Source: Bacillota bacterium (lineage in GTDB: Bacteria; Bacillota; Bacilli; Paenibacillales; Paenibacillaceae). From it: a DNA stretch of 64,000 nt. Shown here in pieces: positions 32,998 to 41,962 of this stretch. The stretch's first letter is position 1, and each line of letters starts with the position of its first letter. The notes beneath the pieces were generated by a model. It was not told the DNA's origin, searched no databases, and saw nothing but the letters and a program-made list of their open reading frames with translations. The stretch spans positions 62,001 to 126,000 of the forward strand of contig JAEWJS010000132.1 in assembly GCA_023386495.1 (NCBI GenBank), written 5' to 3'. The translations under genes were made by a program, and so were the position numbers.

Positions 32998-34500
32998 ATG
33001 AGCAATCCACATGTGAAAACAGACGTGATCTTAATTGGTGCGGGAATCATGAGCGCGACATTGGGTTCCCTGTTGAAGGAATTGGTGCCGGACTGGAGCA
33101 TCACCGTGCTCGAGCGGCGCGCAACCGCGGGAGAGGAAAGCTCGAATGAGTGGAACAATGCGGGAACAGGCCACTCCTCGCTGTGCGAGTTGAACTATAC
33201 GACCGAGAAGCCGGACGGGTCCATCGACATCAGCAAGGCGATCAAGGTGAACGAGGAGTACCAGGTATCCAAGCAATTCTGGTCGTATCTGGTGAAGAGC
33301 AACCTGATCCGCAATCCGCGGGATTTTGTCGTGCCCGTGCCGCATATGAGCTTCGTTCAAGGCGAACAGGACGTGAATTTCCTGCGCAAGCGTTCCGAGG
33401 CGCTCGCGGGCAATCCGCTGTTCGACGGGATGGAATTCTCCGACGATCCGGATAAGCTGGCGGAGTGGATTCCGCTGATGATGAAGAATCGGAAGCTGGA
33501 TAAGCCGGTGGCGGCAACAAGAATCGAATCGGGGACCGACGTGAACTTCGGCGCGCTCACCCGCATCTTGTTCGGCCATCTGAAGAACCAGAACGTCGAC
33601 ATCAAGTATAAGCACAATGTCGATGATATTAAGCGTGCGAGCGACGGCACTTGGAATTTGAAGGTGCGCAATGTGGACAGCGGCGCCGTCCAGCGCCATA
33701 CGGCCCGATTCGTCTTCATTGGCGGCGGGGGCGGAAGCCTGCATCTGCTGCAGAAGTCCGGCATTCCGGAGGGGAAGGGGATCGGAGGATTCCCGGTTAG
33801 CGGCCTGTTCATGGTATGTCAGAAGCCGGAGATCGTGGCGCAGCACCGTGCCAAGGTATACGGCAAGGCCGCGATCGGCGCGCCGCCGATGTCCGTGCCG
33901 CATCTGGACACCCGGGTGATCGACAACAAGGAATCGCTGTTCTTCGGCCCGTTCGCCGGATTCTCGCCGAAGTTCCTGAAGTACGGCTCCATGTTGGATC
34001 TGCTCACTTCGGTGAAACCGCACAACCTGACGACGATGATGGCGGCAGGCGTCAAGAACGTGCCGCTGACCACTTACCTGATCAAGGAAGTCATGCAGTC
34101 CAAGGAGAAGCGCATGGACGCGCTTCGCGAATTCGTTCCGGATGCCAAGAGCGAGGATTGGGACCTGCTGATCGCAGGCCAGCGCGTGCAGATCATTAAG
34201 GATACCGACGCGGGCAAGGGAACGCTGCAATTCGGTACCGAGGTTATTAGTGCCGCCGACGGCTCGATCGCGGCGCTGCTCGGCGCTTCGCCGGGCGCTT
34301 CGACCGCTGTATCGGTCATGCTCGAGGTCATTCGCAAGTGCTTCCCGCAGCAGATCAAGGCGTGGGAGCCGAAGATCAAAGCGATGATTCCGTCGTACGG
34401 CGAGTCGCTGCTCAAGAACCCGGCGCTCATCGCAGAGATTCAGGAATCAACCGCGGAGACGCTCGGTCTGGCGGGGAAGCAAAAAGCGTATACGGCGTAG
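32998..34500 (+). CDS. mqo: Malate:quinone oxidoreductase
   Basis: 500 residues. FAD-dependent membrane-associated enzyme that oxidises malate to oxaloacetate and passes electrons to quinone. Seen: N-terminal VILIGAGIMSATLGSLL (FAD Rossmann motif GAGIMS), WNNAGTGHSSLCELNYT (Mqo signature), FVFIGGGGGSLHLLQKSGI, HLDTRVIDNKESLFFGPFAGFSPKFLK, and a C-terminal LLGASPGASTAVSVMLEV. ATG 32998 is preceded by AAGGGCGG. It has its own promoter and terminator. Length and motifs are normal for the family, and no oddities are seen. Confidence 0.95.
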   Translation: MSNPHVKTDVILIGAGIMSATLGSLLKELVPDWSITVLERRATAGEESSNEWNNAGTGHSSLCELNYTTEKPDGSIDISKAIKVNEEYQVSKQFWSYLVKSNLIRNPRDFVVPVPHMSFVQGEQDVNFLRKRSEALAGNPLFDGMEFSDDPDKLAEWIPLMMKNRKLDKPVAATRIESGTDVNFGALTRILFGHLKNQNVDIKYKHNVDDIKRASDGTWNLKVRNVDSGAVQRHTARFVFIGGGGGSLHLLQKSGIPEGKGIGGFPVSGLFMVCQKPEIVAQHRAKVYGKAAIGAPPMSVPHLDTRVIDNKESLFFGPFAGFSPKFLKYGSMLDLLTSVKPHNLTTMMAAGVKNVPLTTYLIKEVMQSKEKRMDALREFVPDAKSEDWDLLIAGQRVQIIKDTDAGKGTLQFGTEVISAADGSIAALLGASPGASTAVSVMLEVIRKCFPQQIKAWEPKIKAMIPSYGESLLKNPALIAEIQESTAETLGLAGKQKAYTA

Positions 34501-34518
34501 ATGTTGAGCCATAATCGA

Positions 34519-34554
34519 GAAGCCTAAATTGCCATTTCGGCAGTTTAGGCTTCT
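34519..34554 (+). terminator. Terminator of mqo
   Basis: AGAAGCCTAAA-TTGCC pairs with GGCAG-TTTAGGCTTCT, followed by ATTCG. The U tract is weak. Confidence 0.7.
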
Positions 34555-34581
34555 ATTCGTGTACCGTGCTAAAAAGTCCAA

Positions 34582-34610
34582 TTGTTGTTAAATTGCCATT
34601 CCATTATAAT
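34582..34610 (+). promoter_or_regulatory. Sigma-A promoter of the AraC regulator gene
   Basis: TTGTTG (34582-34587), 17-base spacer, TATAAT (34605-34610). Confidence 0.6.
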
Positions 34611-34624
34611 GTAGGATACGCCAT

Positions 34625-34638
34625 TGTAAGCGCTGTCT
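34625..34638 (+). promoter_or_regulatory. cre-like site (CcpA) downstream of the AraC-gene promoter
   Basis: TGTAAGCGCTGTCT matches the cre consensus TGWNANCGNTNWCA at every fixed position but the last. It starts 14 bases after the -10 box, a position where CcpA would block elongation or initiation. This suggests glucose repression of the sugar-uptake locus. Confidence 0.5.
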
Positions 34639-34686
34639 ACTGCCTCGGCATGTCAACCAATCGATTCGACGGAGGGGAGAACTCGG

Positions 34687-36969
34687 ATGAAGCGCATTCC
34701 GATGATGCTGCAGCTGACGCTGATTCTGTTCTGCGTCATGGCCATTCCGTTATCCATCCTGACCTGGTACAGCGACTCGCGCATCCTGCAGAACTCGGAG
34801 AGCGCCATCGCGGAGACGTCCCTCTCGGGACTCCATGCGAACCGCAGGCTGAATGAGACTGCGCTGAGCAGCCTTGCCCAGGATGTGGTTCGGCTGGCCG
34901 CGACCCGCGTCTTCGACCGCGTACGCGGCTTCGAGACTTTCGCCGAAGCGAATGCGAACTACAACAATGTCAGCAGCACGCTGGTCGTGCTGCGAGAACT
35001 GACGAACTTGAAGCATCGCGTGGATGGCGTGTACTCCTCGTATTTTCACCTGGAAGATTCCAATTACGTGATATCGACGGACAAGGGCATCACCCGATTG
35101 AGCCGATACGAGTCCCTCGACTGGATCGAGGACGCGCTGATCGGAAGAAGAGGCATCGGCGGCGTATGGGTGCCGCGCAAGCTGGATTCGGGAGTCGATG
35201 TCGTATCCTACGTGCTCCCTCTCAACCGCCTGTCGACCACGACACGCGGGACAATCGTCGTCAATCTGAAGGAGAGCCAGATCGGCAGCTACCTGCGTAC
35301 GAATGAACCCGGCAAGAACGGTTACTTCCTCTTGGAATCGGACGGCACCATCATCTCGCATAACGACAAGAGCTTGCTGCATACGGATGGCAGCCAGCTT
35401 CCCTTCCTGCAAGAGATCCTGCAGAATAGCGCCGCCAAGGAAGGGTACGCCTTCCATGAGGTCAACGGCGAGCGCTTGATCTATACATGGTCCCACTCGC
35501 CGCAGTTCAAGTGGTGGAACGTGAACGTCTATTCCATGGACGAACTGATGACCAAGTCGCATACGCTCCAGCGGAGCATTATCGTGCTGACGCTCATCAT
35601 TATTTTCGTAGGGGCCGTATTGACCGTCCTGCTCGCTACCTGGGTGTCTAAGCCGGCGCGGCAGCTCGTCCAGGCGATCCGGGCGCGAAGCGACTTGGCG
35701 GTATCGAACAAGAATGAGCTGGCATTCCTGGATGCGGCCTTCCGGCGCATGCAGGAGGAAGAGGCAGGGCTCTATCGGCTCCTGAAGGAGCGGGAGCAGG
35801 ATACCCTCAGCCTCGCGGTCCACAATCTATTGCGGGGCGAGACGTCGAAGCAGAGCGATGAGCTGTTCCCGAGGCGCTTCTATCGCGTTGCGGTTGTGTC
35901 GATCGATCGATACAGGCAGTATGTGAGCCATACGAATCCGGAGACGCGCAACTATCACCGCTACGTGCTCATCTCGCAGTGCGAGCTCTTGTTCTCGGAG
36001 CGGATCCATGCCAGAAGCGTCTACCAAGGCGAGGGCTGCTTCGCGATCGTCATGAACTACGACCGGGACCGGGAGCAGCCCCAACACAGTCCGGGCGAGA
36101 TCGAGCAAGCGCTCGGCGCGATCCGCGACCGGGCAGCCGACATTCTCGGCCATACCGTGACCATCGGGGTCAGCGGGGAGGCAGCGGATAGCTCCGTGGT
36201 ATCCGACCGCGCAGCGGAAGCGATGGAGGTCATCAAGCATCGCATGATCGAGGGCAGCGGCGGCATTACGTTCTGGAAGCAGGAGGCCGAGCAGAACGGC
36301 AAGTATATCTATCCGGTGAACAGCGAGCGGCGTATTCTGAACTTCCTCGAGACGGGAGACCTGGACAGCATCATCAAGGAGCTGGCGCTCATTCGCGGCG
36401 AGATCCTCGGGGTCGAGTACATCTCGTACGATAACATCCTGTTCATCTACAACCAACTGGTAGGCGTGACGATCAAGCACCTGCGGGAAAATAACATCAG
36501 CACGTCGCGCATCTTTGCCGGCCGGGGGAGCGTCTACGCGAGGATCGCTTCCTTCGATACGCTTGATGAACTGGAAGAGTACCTGCATGAATTTTTCGGC
36601 GAGATCATTCAGTATCTGGCACGGAGCGCAGGCACCGGCGAGATTAACCATGGCGAGCGGATCATCCGCTACTTGGAAGAGCACTATTGCGAAGAGATCG
36701 TGTTCGAGGACATGGCCAGAGAGATCGGGATCAGTTACTCGTACATGCGCAAGATCGCGTATGAGCTGACAGGCAAGAGCTTGCTCGACTATACGAACAT
36801 GCTGCGCATCGATAAGGCGAAGCAGATGCTGCTGGAATCGAATCTCAGCATCGCGCAGATTGCGGGCGAGGTGGGTTACTACAACGTGCAGAGCTTCAAC
36901 CGCTACTTCCGCAAGTACGAGGGCATGACGCCGAGCAGCTACAGGGCGCTGAAGTACGAATCATCGTAA
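34687..36969 (+). CDS. Membrane AraC-type transcriptional regulator with extracellular dCache-like sensor
   Basis: 760 residues; GGAGGGG precedes ATG 34687. Two membrane segments (LTLILFCVMAIPLSILTWY near residue 10-28; IIVLTLIIIFVGAVLTVLLATW near 297-318) bracket an extracellular sensor of about 270 residues. A HAMP-like/GGDEF-degenerate linker region fills 320-650. The last ~100 residues are an AraC HTH pair (VFEDMAREIGISYSYMRKI; SIAQIAGEVGYYNVQSFNRYFRKYEGMTPSSYR). This is the single-chain sensor-regulator plan next to LplB/YtcP transporters in Paenibacillaceae. It probably senses the oligosaccharide taken up by the genes that follow and activates them. Confidence 0.9.
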   Translation: MKRIPMMLQLTLILFCVMAIPLSILTWYSDSRILQNSESAIAETSLSGLHANRRLNETALSSLAQDVVRLAATRVFDRVRGFETFAEANANYNNVSSTLVVLRELTNLKHRVDGVYSSYFHLEDSNYVISTDKGITRLSRYESLDWIEDALIGRRGIGGVWVPRKLDSGVDVVSYVLPLNRLSTTTRGTIVVNLKESQIGSYLRTNEPGKNGYFLLESDGTIISHNDKSLLHTDGSQLPFLQEILQNSAAKEGYAFHEVNGERLIYTWSHSPQFKWWNVNVYSMDELMTKSHTLQRSIIVLTLIIIFVGAVLTVLLATWVSKPARQLVQAIRARSDLAVSNKNELAFLDAAFRRMQEEEAGLYRLLKEREQDTLSLAVHNLLRGETSKQSDELFPRRFYRVAVVSIDRYRQYVSHTNPETRNYHRYVLISQCELLFSERIHARSVYQGEGCFAIVMNYDRDREQPQHSPGEIEQALGAIRDRAADILGHTVTIGVSGEAADSSVVSDRAAEAMEVIKHRMIEGSGGITFWKQEAEQNGKYIYPVNSERRILNFLETGDLDSIIKELALIRGEILGVEYISYDNILFIYNQLVGVTIKHLRENNISTSRIFAGRGSVYARIASFDTLDELEEYLHEFFGEIIQYLARSAGTGEINHGERIIRYLEEHYCEEIVFEDMAREIGISYSYMRKIAYELTGKSLLDYTNMLRIDKAKQMLLESNLSIAQIAGEVGYYNVQSFNRYFRKYEGMTPSSYRALKYESS

Positions 36970-36994
36970 CACGCGCGCGAATCGATTAGAAGAG

Positions 36995-37049
36995 ATGGAG
37001 CTGTCCAAGACCGGCCTCTAGCGGGCTGCCGTTGGAAGCTCCATTTTTG
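36995..37049 (+). terminator. Terminator of the AraC gene
   Basis: ATGGAGCT (36995-37002) pairs with AGCTCCAT (37037-37044), with an inner GGCCTCTAGCGGGCTGCC stem, followed by TTTTT. Confidence 0.75.
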
Positions 37050-37219
37050 CTCATGCCTATCAGAATTGATCATGATGCCTCCGCGAATCCGCGCGGCAGC
37101 GGGGAATGATCAAAAATGACGGCGAGTATCAATAGTCAGGATTTACCAGATGGGGCAGCGGCGGATATGATGCAGGCAAGACCCCGCATATGCTGGACAT
37201 CCGAATGGGAGGTGAGACT

Positions 37220-38176
37220 GTGAAACTTGAAAGCGCTTCACCGCAAATGAAAACCGCTATACACAAGAAATCGCGGGGGATGGCACATTATGTTCGGCGG
37301 GACTGGCAGCTCTATCTGCTCCTGATGATCCCGCTAGGCTTCGTATTGGTCTTCAAATATGCGCCGATGTCCGGGCTCGTGCTTGCCTTCAAGGATTACA
37401 AGATCGCAAGGGGCTTCTGGGGGAGCGAATGGGTAGGGATGCAAGTGTTCCAAGAGATTTTCGCCAAGCCCGATTTTGCCCGCGCGGTCCGCAACACGCT
37501 GATGCTTAACGGTCTCGATCTGCTGTTCAGCTTCACGATGCCCATCATTCTGGCGCTGCTGCTCAATGAGATTAAGAGCGTGAAGTTCAAGCGCGTGAAC
37601 CAGACGGTGCTGTATCTGCCGCACTTCCTGTCCTGGGTCATTATCGGCGCGGTCGCTTACCAATTGCTCGGTCATGGCAGTGGCGTGGTCAACAACGTCA
37701 TCGAGAGCCTGGGCGGTACGCGCATTCCATTCCTGCAGGAGGACACCAATTGGCTGATCAGCTACCTGGCCATAGGCGTCTGGCAGAGCATGGGATGGGG
37801 AAGCATCATCTATCTGGCCTCGATCAGCGGCATTAACCCGGAGATGTACGAGGCGGCTACCGTAGACGGTGCAGGGCGCTGGCGCAAAATGTGGAACGTC
37901 ACGCTGCCTTCCATCCGCGTGACGATCGTGACGCTGTTGATCCTGAACCTGGGCCGAGTGATGGACGGCTCATTCGAGCGGGTCTTCGCCTTGTTGAATA
38001 AGGCGACGACCGAGTACACCACGACGATTCCGGTCCTCGTCTACCGATGGGGGATCGAGAGCGGCAACTTCAGCCGCGCGACGGCGCTGGGACTGTTCCA
38101 AGCTGTCATCGGGCTCGTGCTGGTGCTGATTGCCGACCGGGTGGCCAAGAAGCTTGGCGAAGACGGATTGATCTAG
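37220..38176 (+). CDS. Sugar ABC transporter permease (LplB-like)
   Basis: About 318 residues from GTG 37220, behind GGGAGGTGA; the ATG at 37190 has no ribosome site. Six membrane segments, and the inner-membrane-component EAA loop near residue 220 (YEAATVDGAGRWRKMWNVTLP) that contacts an ATPase. N-terminal basic region then LYLLLMIPLGFVLVFKYAPMSGLVLAF, characteristic of the LplB/YesP class. No ATPase gene is present, so a shared MsmX-type ATPase is expected. It forms the channel with the next gene product. Confidence 0.9.
   Translation: MKLESASPQMKTAIHKKSRGMAHYVRRDWQLYLLLMIPLGFVLVFKYAPMSGLVLAFKDYKIARGFWGSEWVGMQVFQEIFAKPDFARAVRNTLMLNGLDLLFSFTMPIILALLLNEIKSVKFKRVNQTVLYLPHFLSWVIIGAVAYQLLGHGSGVVNNVIESLGGTRIPFLQEDTNWLISYLAIGVWQSMGWGSIIYLASISGINPEMYEAATVDGAGRWRKMWNVTLPSIRVTIVTLLILNLGRVMDGSFERVFALLNKATTEYTTTIPVLVYRWGIESGNFSRATALGLFQAVIGLVLVLIADRVAKKLGEDGLI
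37228..37240. promoter_or_regulatory. Weak cre-like palindrome in the first codons of the permease
   Basis: TGAAAGCGCTTCA resembles TGAAAGCGCTTTCA but lacks one T, so half-site spacing is off. Position inside codons 3-7 is plausible for a cre; listed with low confidence. Confidence 0.25.
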
Positions 38177-38190
38177 GAAGGAGGCGAACC

Positions 38191-39090
38191 ATGAATACAT
38201 CCACCGGCATGACTGCCGCATACCGACGCAAGCGCTTCGACATCTGGGATGTGCTGATCCGCCTCGTCCTGGTATTCGCCTCGCTGGCTTGCTTGCTGCC
38301 GTTCGTGCACGTCGCGGCGAAGTCATTCAGCGAAGATGCCTACGTCATCGCGAATAAGGTCATTCTCTGGCCGGCGGGCTTCACGGTCGAGGCCTATAAG
38401 AAAATTTTTGCCGACCAGAGCATCATTCAGTCCTTCTACGTGTCGGTGATCGTGACCGTGCTGTTCACCATCTTGGGCATGATTATTACGATCTGCGCCG
38501 CCTATCCGCTGTCCCGCCCGCAGCTGAAGGGACGCTCGGTGTTGACGGTCATCTTCGTATTCACCTTGTATTTCGGCGGAGGCATCATCCCGGAATTCAT
38601 GCTTGTCAGCAATTTGGGCCTCTTGGACTCCATCTGGTCGCTAATTCTGCCGCAGGCGTTCAGCGCCTTCAACCTCTTGATCATGAAGAGCGCGCTGACC
38701 AGCAGCATTCCGGTCAGCCTGGAGGAATCGGCGCGGATCGACGGCGCCGGGCATTTCCGCATCCTAGGGAGCATCGTGCTTCCGCTGTCCAAGCCGATCA
38801 TTGCCACCTTGTCCCTCTTCTATGCGGTCGGCCGTTGGAATGCTTATCAGGACGCATTGTTCTACATCAAGCAGGCTACGGAGCTTCGGCCGCTGCAGCT
38901 GAAGCTGTATTACTTGGTCATTCAAGCAAGCGAGAGCTTCCAGCTGGAGGCGACGCAAGTGACGCTCAGCAATCCCGAGGTGCTGAAGGCTTCGGTTGTC
39001 GTGTTCGCGACGATCCCGATCCTGATTGTCTATCCATTCATTCAGAAGTACTTTGTCCAAGGCGCCATGCTTGGAGCCGTCAAGGAATAA
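38191..39090 (+). CDS. Sugar ABC transporter permease (YtcP-like)
   Basis: 299 residues from ATG 38191 behind GGAAGGAGGCGAACC; longer frames begin inside the upstream permease. Six membrane segments and EAA loop ESARIDGAGHFRILGSIVLPLSKP. Opens with DVLIRLVLVFASLACLLPFVHVAAKSFS, typical of the YtcP/CUT1 second permease. Pairs with the LplB-like permease. It is 14 bases after the preceding stop. Confidence 0.9.
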   Translation: MNTSTGMTAAYRRKRFDIWDVLIRLVLVFASLACLLPFVHVAAKSFSEDAYVIANKVILWPAGFTVEAYKKIFADQSIIQSFYVSVIVTVLFTILGMIITICAAYPLSRPQLKGRSVLTVIFVFTLYFGGGIIPEFMLVSNLGLLDSIWSLILPQAFSAFNLLIMKSALTSSIPVSLEESARIDGAGHFRILGSIVLPLSKPIIATLSLFYAVGRWNAYQDALFYIKQATELRPLQLKLYYLVIQASESFQLEATQVTLSNPEVLKASVVVFATIPILIVYPFIQKYFVQGAMLGAVKE

Positions 39091-39125
39091 GGGAGCCCAA
39101 CAATAACCGTTATGGGGGTAAGCGT

Positions 39126-40775
39126 ATGAAGAGCAGGAATCTCGTATCGCTAGTAATGGCTGTCTTCATGGTTGCCGGCCTGCTGGCCGGCTGCGCAGAC
39201 AACGGTAATAACAAGACGGATAAGGGCAGTGAGGCAAGCAGCAAGACGAATAACGCGGCGAAGAGCGAGAACACGGGCAGCGATGCCGCCGCAACGTCCG
39301 GCTTCGCCGAGCGGGTGACGCTGGAAATTCCGGTCTATGAGCGTGCATTCGAGGGCTGGAACGTCACCGACAACTTCTATACGCGCTGGATTCAGCAGGA
39401 ATTTGGCGATAAGAACAATATCGAGGTCAAGTTCATTCCGATTACGCGAAGCAGCGAAGTGCAGGACTATGAGCAGCTTCTTGCCTCGCATAAGGCGCCG
39501 GACATCATCTTCCACTATGATATGCCGCAAGCGCTGGCCTACTATAGCGAGGACGTGATGCAGGAGCTGGACTATGACGAGATCGCGAAGTACGCGCCTA
39601 CCTATTGGAAGAACATGAGCGCCACGATCGAGGAATACGGCAAGGTGGACGGGAAAAATATTTTCTTCTTCGCCAAGCGCCCTGCCGTGGACAACTTCGC
39701 GACGCTGATCCGGAAGGACTGGGTGGAGAAGGTCGGCATGAAGGTGGAGGATCTCAATTCGCTGGAGAAGTATAACGAACTGCTGGCGAAGTGGAAGGAA
39801 GCGGGGATCGGCGTCGGCGCCGAGAGCTTGAAGAAGAATAACTATAACTTCAACTATGCTTTCCGCGATTGGCCGATCGACGAGAAGGAGCGCGCGCTCT
39901 ATTCGGATCTCGGCGTAGCCGACCTGACGACTGCAGCGACAGAGCGCTATCTGCGGAACTTGAATTATCAATACAACAACGGTCTCATCGATAAGGAATT
40001 CTATCTGCGCGATGACGACAACAAGATCAAGGCGGAATTCGTGGCCGGGAAGACAGGCACGTACGGCGTGTATCTCACGAACAATCTCGACGTGATCGAG
40101 GCAACCAAGAAGAACAATCCGGATGCGGAATTCGCGTTGCAGAACCCGCTGGCAGGCGTTCCGTATGGGATGAAGCCGCAAGGGCGCGCTTACTGGCCGT
40201 TCGGGTTCATCATGGGCATTAATTATGAATCCACTGACGACGAACGCGCCGCGGTCTGGATGTATCTGGAGTGGATGAGTCAGCCCGATAACCTGTTCTT
40301 CCTGCAGAACGGCGTAGAAGGCCAGAACTATACGCTCGATTCCGACGGCATTGCCGTGAAGAACGCGGATTACGCAGGCGAATCGGTCCTGTCGCAGAAC
40401 AATAACAAGGACTATTGGGCGCTTGTAACCGAGGCAGCCGAGTACGCAGACCCGGCGATTACGCGCAAGGCGCACCTTCGCAACTGGTCGCCGCCAGGCT
40501 ACGAGCACTTGGCAGAAGAGCTTCTCGTGAACTATGATAAGTATGCGGAATACCGGACGCCGGATGCGCTGTTCACCGTCGCGCTCGATAAAGTAAGCGA
40601 ATACAAGGCAGATCTTAACTCGCTCTTCCAAGAGCTGTACGTGAAGATCGCCCTCGCACCGGAAGCGGAGTTCGATGCCGTGTACGAGGCTGCCAAGAAG
40701 ACCTACCTGCAGTCGGGCTATCAAGAGATTCTGGACGAGAAGCAAGCTGCAATCGACGCGGGCCAATACAACTAA
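39126..40775 (+). CDS. Extracellular sugar-binding lipoprotein
   Basis: 549 residues from ATG 39126; the upstream frame inside the permease is not coding. Lipoprotein signal MAVFMVAGLLAGC with lipid-anchored Cys near residue 22, a Ser/Thr/Asn-rich linker, then a large family 1 type binding fold (LipO/YtcQ-like). Aromatic residues WGVSP-like pocket strands (KDWVEKVGMKVEDLNSLEKYNE) are visible. It delivers oligosaccharide to the LplB/YtcP channel. A 9-bp hairpin follows its stop and may stabilise this part of the mRNA relative to the hydrolase gene. Confidence 0.9.
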   Translation: MKSRNLVSLVMAVFMVAGLLAGCADNGNNKTDKGSEASSKTNNAAKSENTGSDAAATSGFAERVTLEIPVYERAFEGWNVTDNFYTRWIQQEFGDKNNIEVKFIPITRSSEVQDYEQLLASHKAPDIIFHYDMPQALAYYSEDVMQELDYDEIAKYAPTYWKNMSATIEEYGKVDGKNIFFFAKRPAVDNFATLIRKDWVEKVGMKVEDLNSLEKYNELLAKWKEAGIGVGAESLKKNNYNFNYAFRDWPIDEKERALYSDLGVADLTTAATERYLRNLNYQYNNGLIDKEFYLRDDDNKIKAEFVAGKTGTYGVYLTNNLDVIEATKKNNPDAEFALQNPLAGVPYGMKPQGRAYWPFGFIMGINYESTDDERAAVWMYLEWMSQPDNLFFLQNGVEGQNYTLDSDGIAVKNADYAGESVLSQNNNKDYWALVTEAAEYADPAITRKAHLRNWSPPGYEHLAEELLVNYDKYAEYRTPDALFTVALDKVSEYKADLNSLFQELYVKIALAPEAEFDAVYEAAKKTYLQSGYQEILDEKQAAIDAGQYN

Positions 40776-40801
40776 GCGACTGCATATCGATCAATCATGC
40801 C

Positions 40802-40824
40802 AGCCCCTGCTTCCGGCAGGGGCT
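40802..40824 (+). promoter_or_regulatory. Intercistronic hairpin after the binding-protein gene
   Basis: AGCCCCTGC/GCAGGGGCT with loop TTCCG and no U tract. A likely processing, attenuation or mRNA-protection element between the abundant binding lipoprotein and the hydrolase. Confidence 0.45.
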
Positions 40825-40845
40825 ATGGCCGGGGAGAGGGAGTTC

Positions 40846-41877
40846 ATGAAACTTCAAGCAGATCAGGCGGTATTGCGAGAGACGATCGGACGCGTCGTCG
40901 ATTATACCTTCGGCATGGACCTGACGTGGGACTGGCCATGCGGCGTCGCCTACTACGGGGTTAGCCGCGCCTATGAGGTTACCGGGGAGAAGGCGTATCT
41001 GGAGCAGATGGCTGCGTGGTGCGATGAATACATCGAAGCGGGTCTCCCGGTATGGACCGTGAATGCTTGCGCGATGGGGCATATGCTGGTGACGCTCTAC
41101 GAAGAGACCGGGGAGCAAAAATATCTGGATCTAATCCTCAGCAAGGTGGATTATCTCGAGAACCATGCCCTGCGCTTCGGCGATCGCGTCCTGCAGCATA
41201 CCGTGTCGGCCAAGAATGATTTTCCGGAGCAGTGCTGGGCCGATACGTTGTTCATGGCCGCTTACTTCCTGCTGCGCGTAGGGGTGCTGCTCGATAAGAA
41301 GCCGCTCATCGACGATGCGCTGCATCAGTACTTCTGGCATATCAATTACTTGCAGGATGAGAACAGCGGGCTATGGTATCATGGCTATAATCATATCAAC
41401 AAGGATCACATGTCCGGCATCTATTGGGCGCGCGCCAATGCTTGGGCGGCGTATACGATGTCGCGTGCGGCCAAGGGGCTGCCGGAAGCCTATCTGTACC
41501 CGCCGATGATGCATATATGGAGCTCGCTGCGGGATCAGCTGGGCGCCATTAAGAAGCTTCAGCATGACGACGGCCTGTGGGGTACAGTCCTCGATTATCC
41601 GGAAGCCTATGGCGAGGTATCAGCCACGGCGGGCATTGCCGCAGCGATGGTAACCCAGAATAATCCGCTGCATGGCAAGTATGTCCAGCGTGCGCTGGAC
41701 GGCGTGCTCGCGAATATCGCCGACAACGGGCGGGTCATGAACGTATCCGGCGGCACGGCGGTCATGAACGATATCGCAGGGTATCTCGGCATCGACAGGA
41801 AGTGGGCCCAGGGCTGGGGGCAGGGATTGGCGCTGGCCTTCCTGACGGCCGTGCTAGAGATGCAGCAGCAGGACTGA
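40846..41877 (+). CDS. GH105 unsaturated glucuronyl/rhamnogalacturonyl hydrolase
   Basis: 343 residues from ATG 40846, behind GGGGAGAGGGAG. (alpha/alpha)6 barrel of the GH88/GH105 clan. Asp133 in CWADTLFM corresponds to the catalytic Asp of YteR; YHGYN and WARANAWAAY are further family motifs. No signal peptide, so it acts in the cytosol on imported disaccharides with a 4,5-unsaturated uronic acid, by hydration of the double bond. It is the last gene of the uptake operon and defines the likely substrate class (products of pectin or rhamnogalacturonan lyases). Confidence 0.9.
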   Translation: MKLQADQAVLRETIGRVVDYTFGMDLTWDWPCGVAYYGVSRAYEVTGEKAYLEQMAAWCDEYIEAGLPVWTVNACAMGHMLVTLYEETGEQKYLDLILSKVDYLENHALRFGDRVLQHTVSAKNDFPEQCWADTLFMAAYFLLRVGVLLDKKPLIDDALHQYFWHINYLQDENSGLWYHGYNHINKDHMSGIYWARANAWAAYTMSRAAKGLPEAYLYPPMMHIWSSLRDQLGAIKKLQHDDGLWGTVLDYPEAYGEVSATAGIAAAMVTQNNPLHGKYVQRALDGVLANIADNGRVMNVSGGTAVMNDIAGYLGIDRKWAQGWGQGLALAFLTAVLEMQQQD

Positions 41878-41889
41878 TCGATCAGCTGT

Positions 41890-41924
41890 CATGACGCTTG
41901 CCCGAAGCATAGGCAAGCGTCATG
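41890..41924. terminator. Hairpin after the GH105 gene
   Basis: CATGACGCTTGCC pairs with GGCAAGCGTCATG, loop CGAAGCATA. Strong stem but only a weak pyrimidine tail (GCTATTACC). Confidence 0.55.
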
Positions 41925-41962
41925 GCTATTACCTACCTCTATTGATATAGGATGATGGTGCC

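Noticed and set aside
33031..34230. Long minus-strand frame antisense to mqo
   Set aside because: No ribosome site or motif; mqo on the other strand is unmistakable.
39150..40766. Open minus-strand frame of 538 codons antisense to the sugar-binding lipoprotein
   Set aside because: Composition is Arg/Leu/His-rich with no domain; the sense protein has a clear lipobox and fold.
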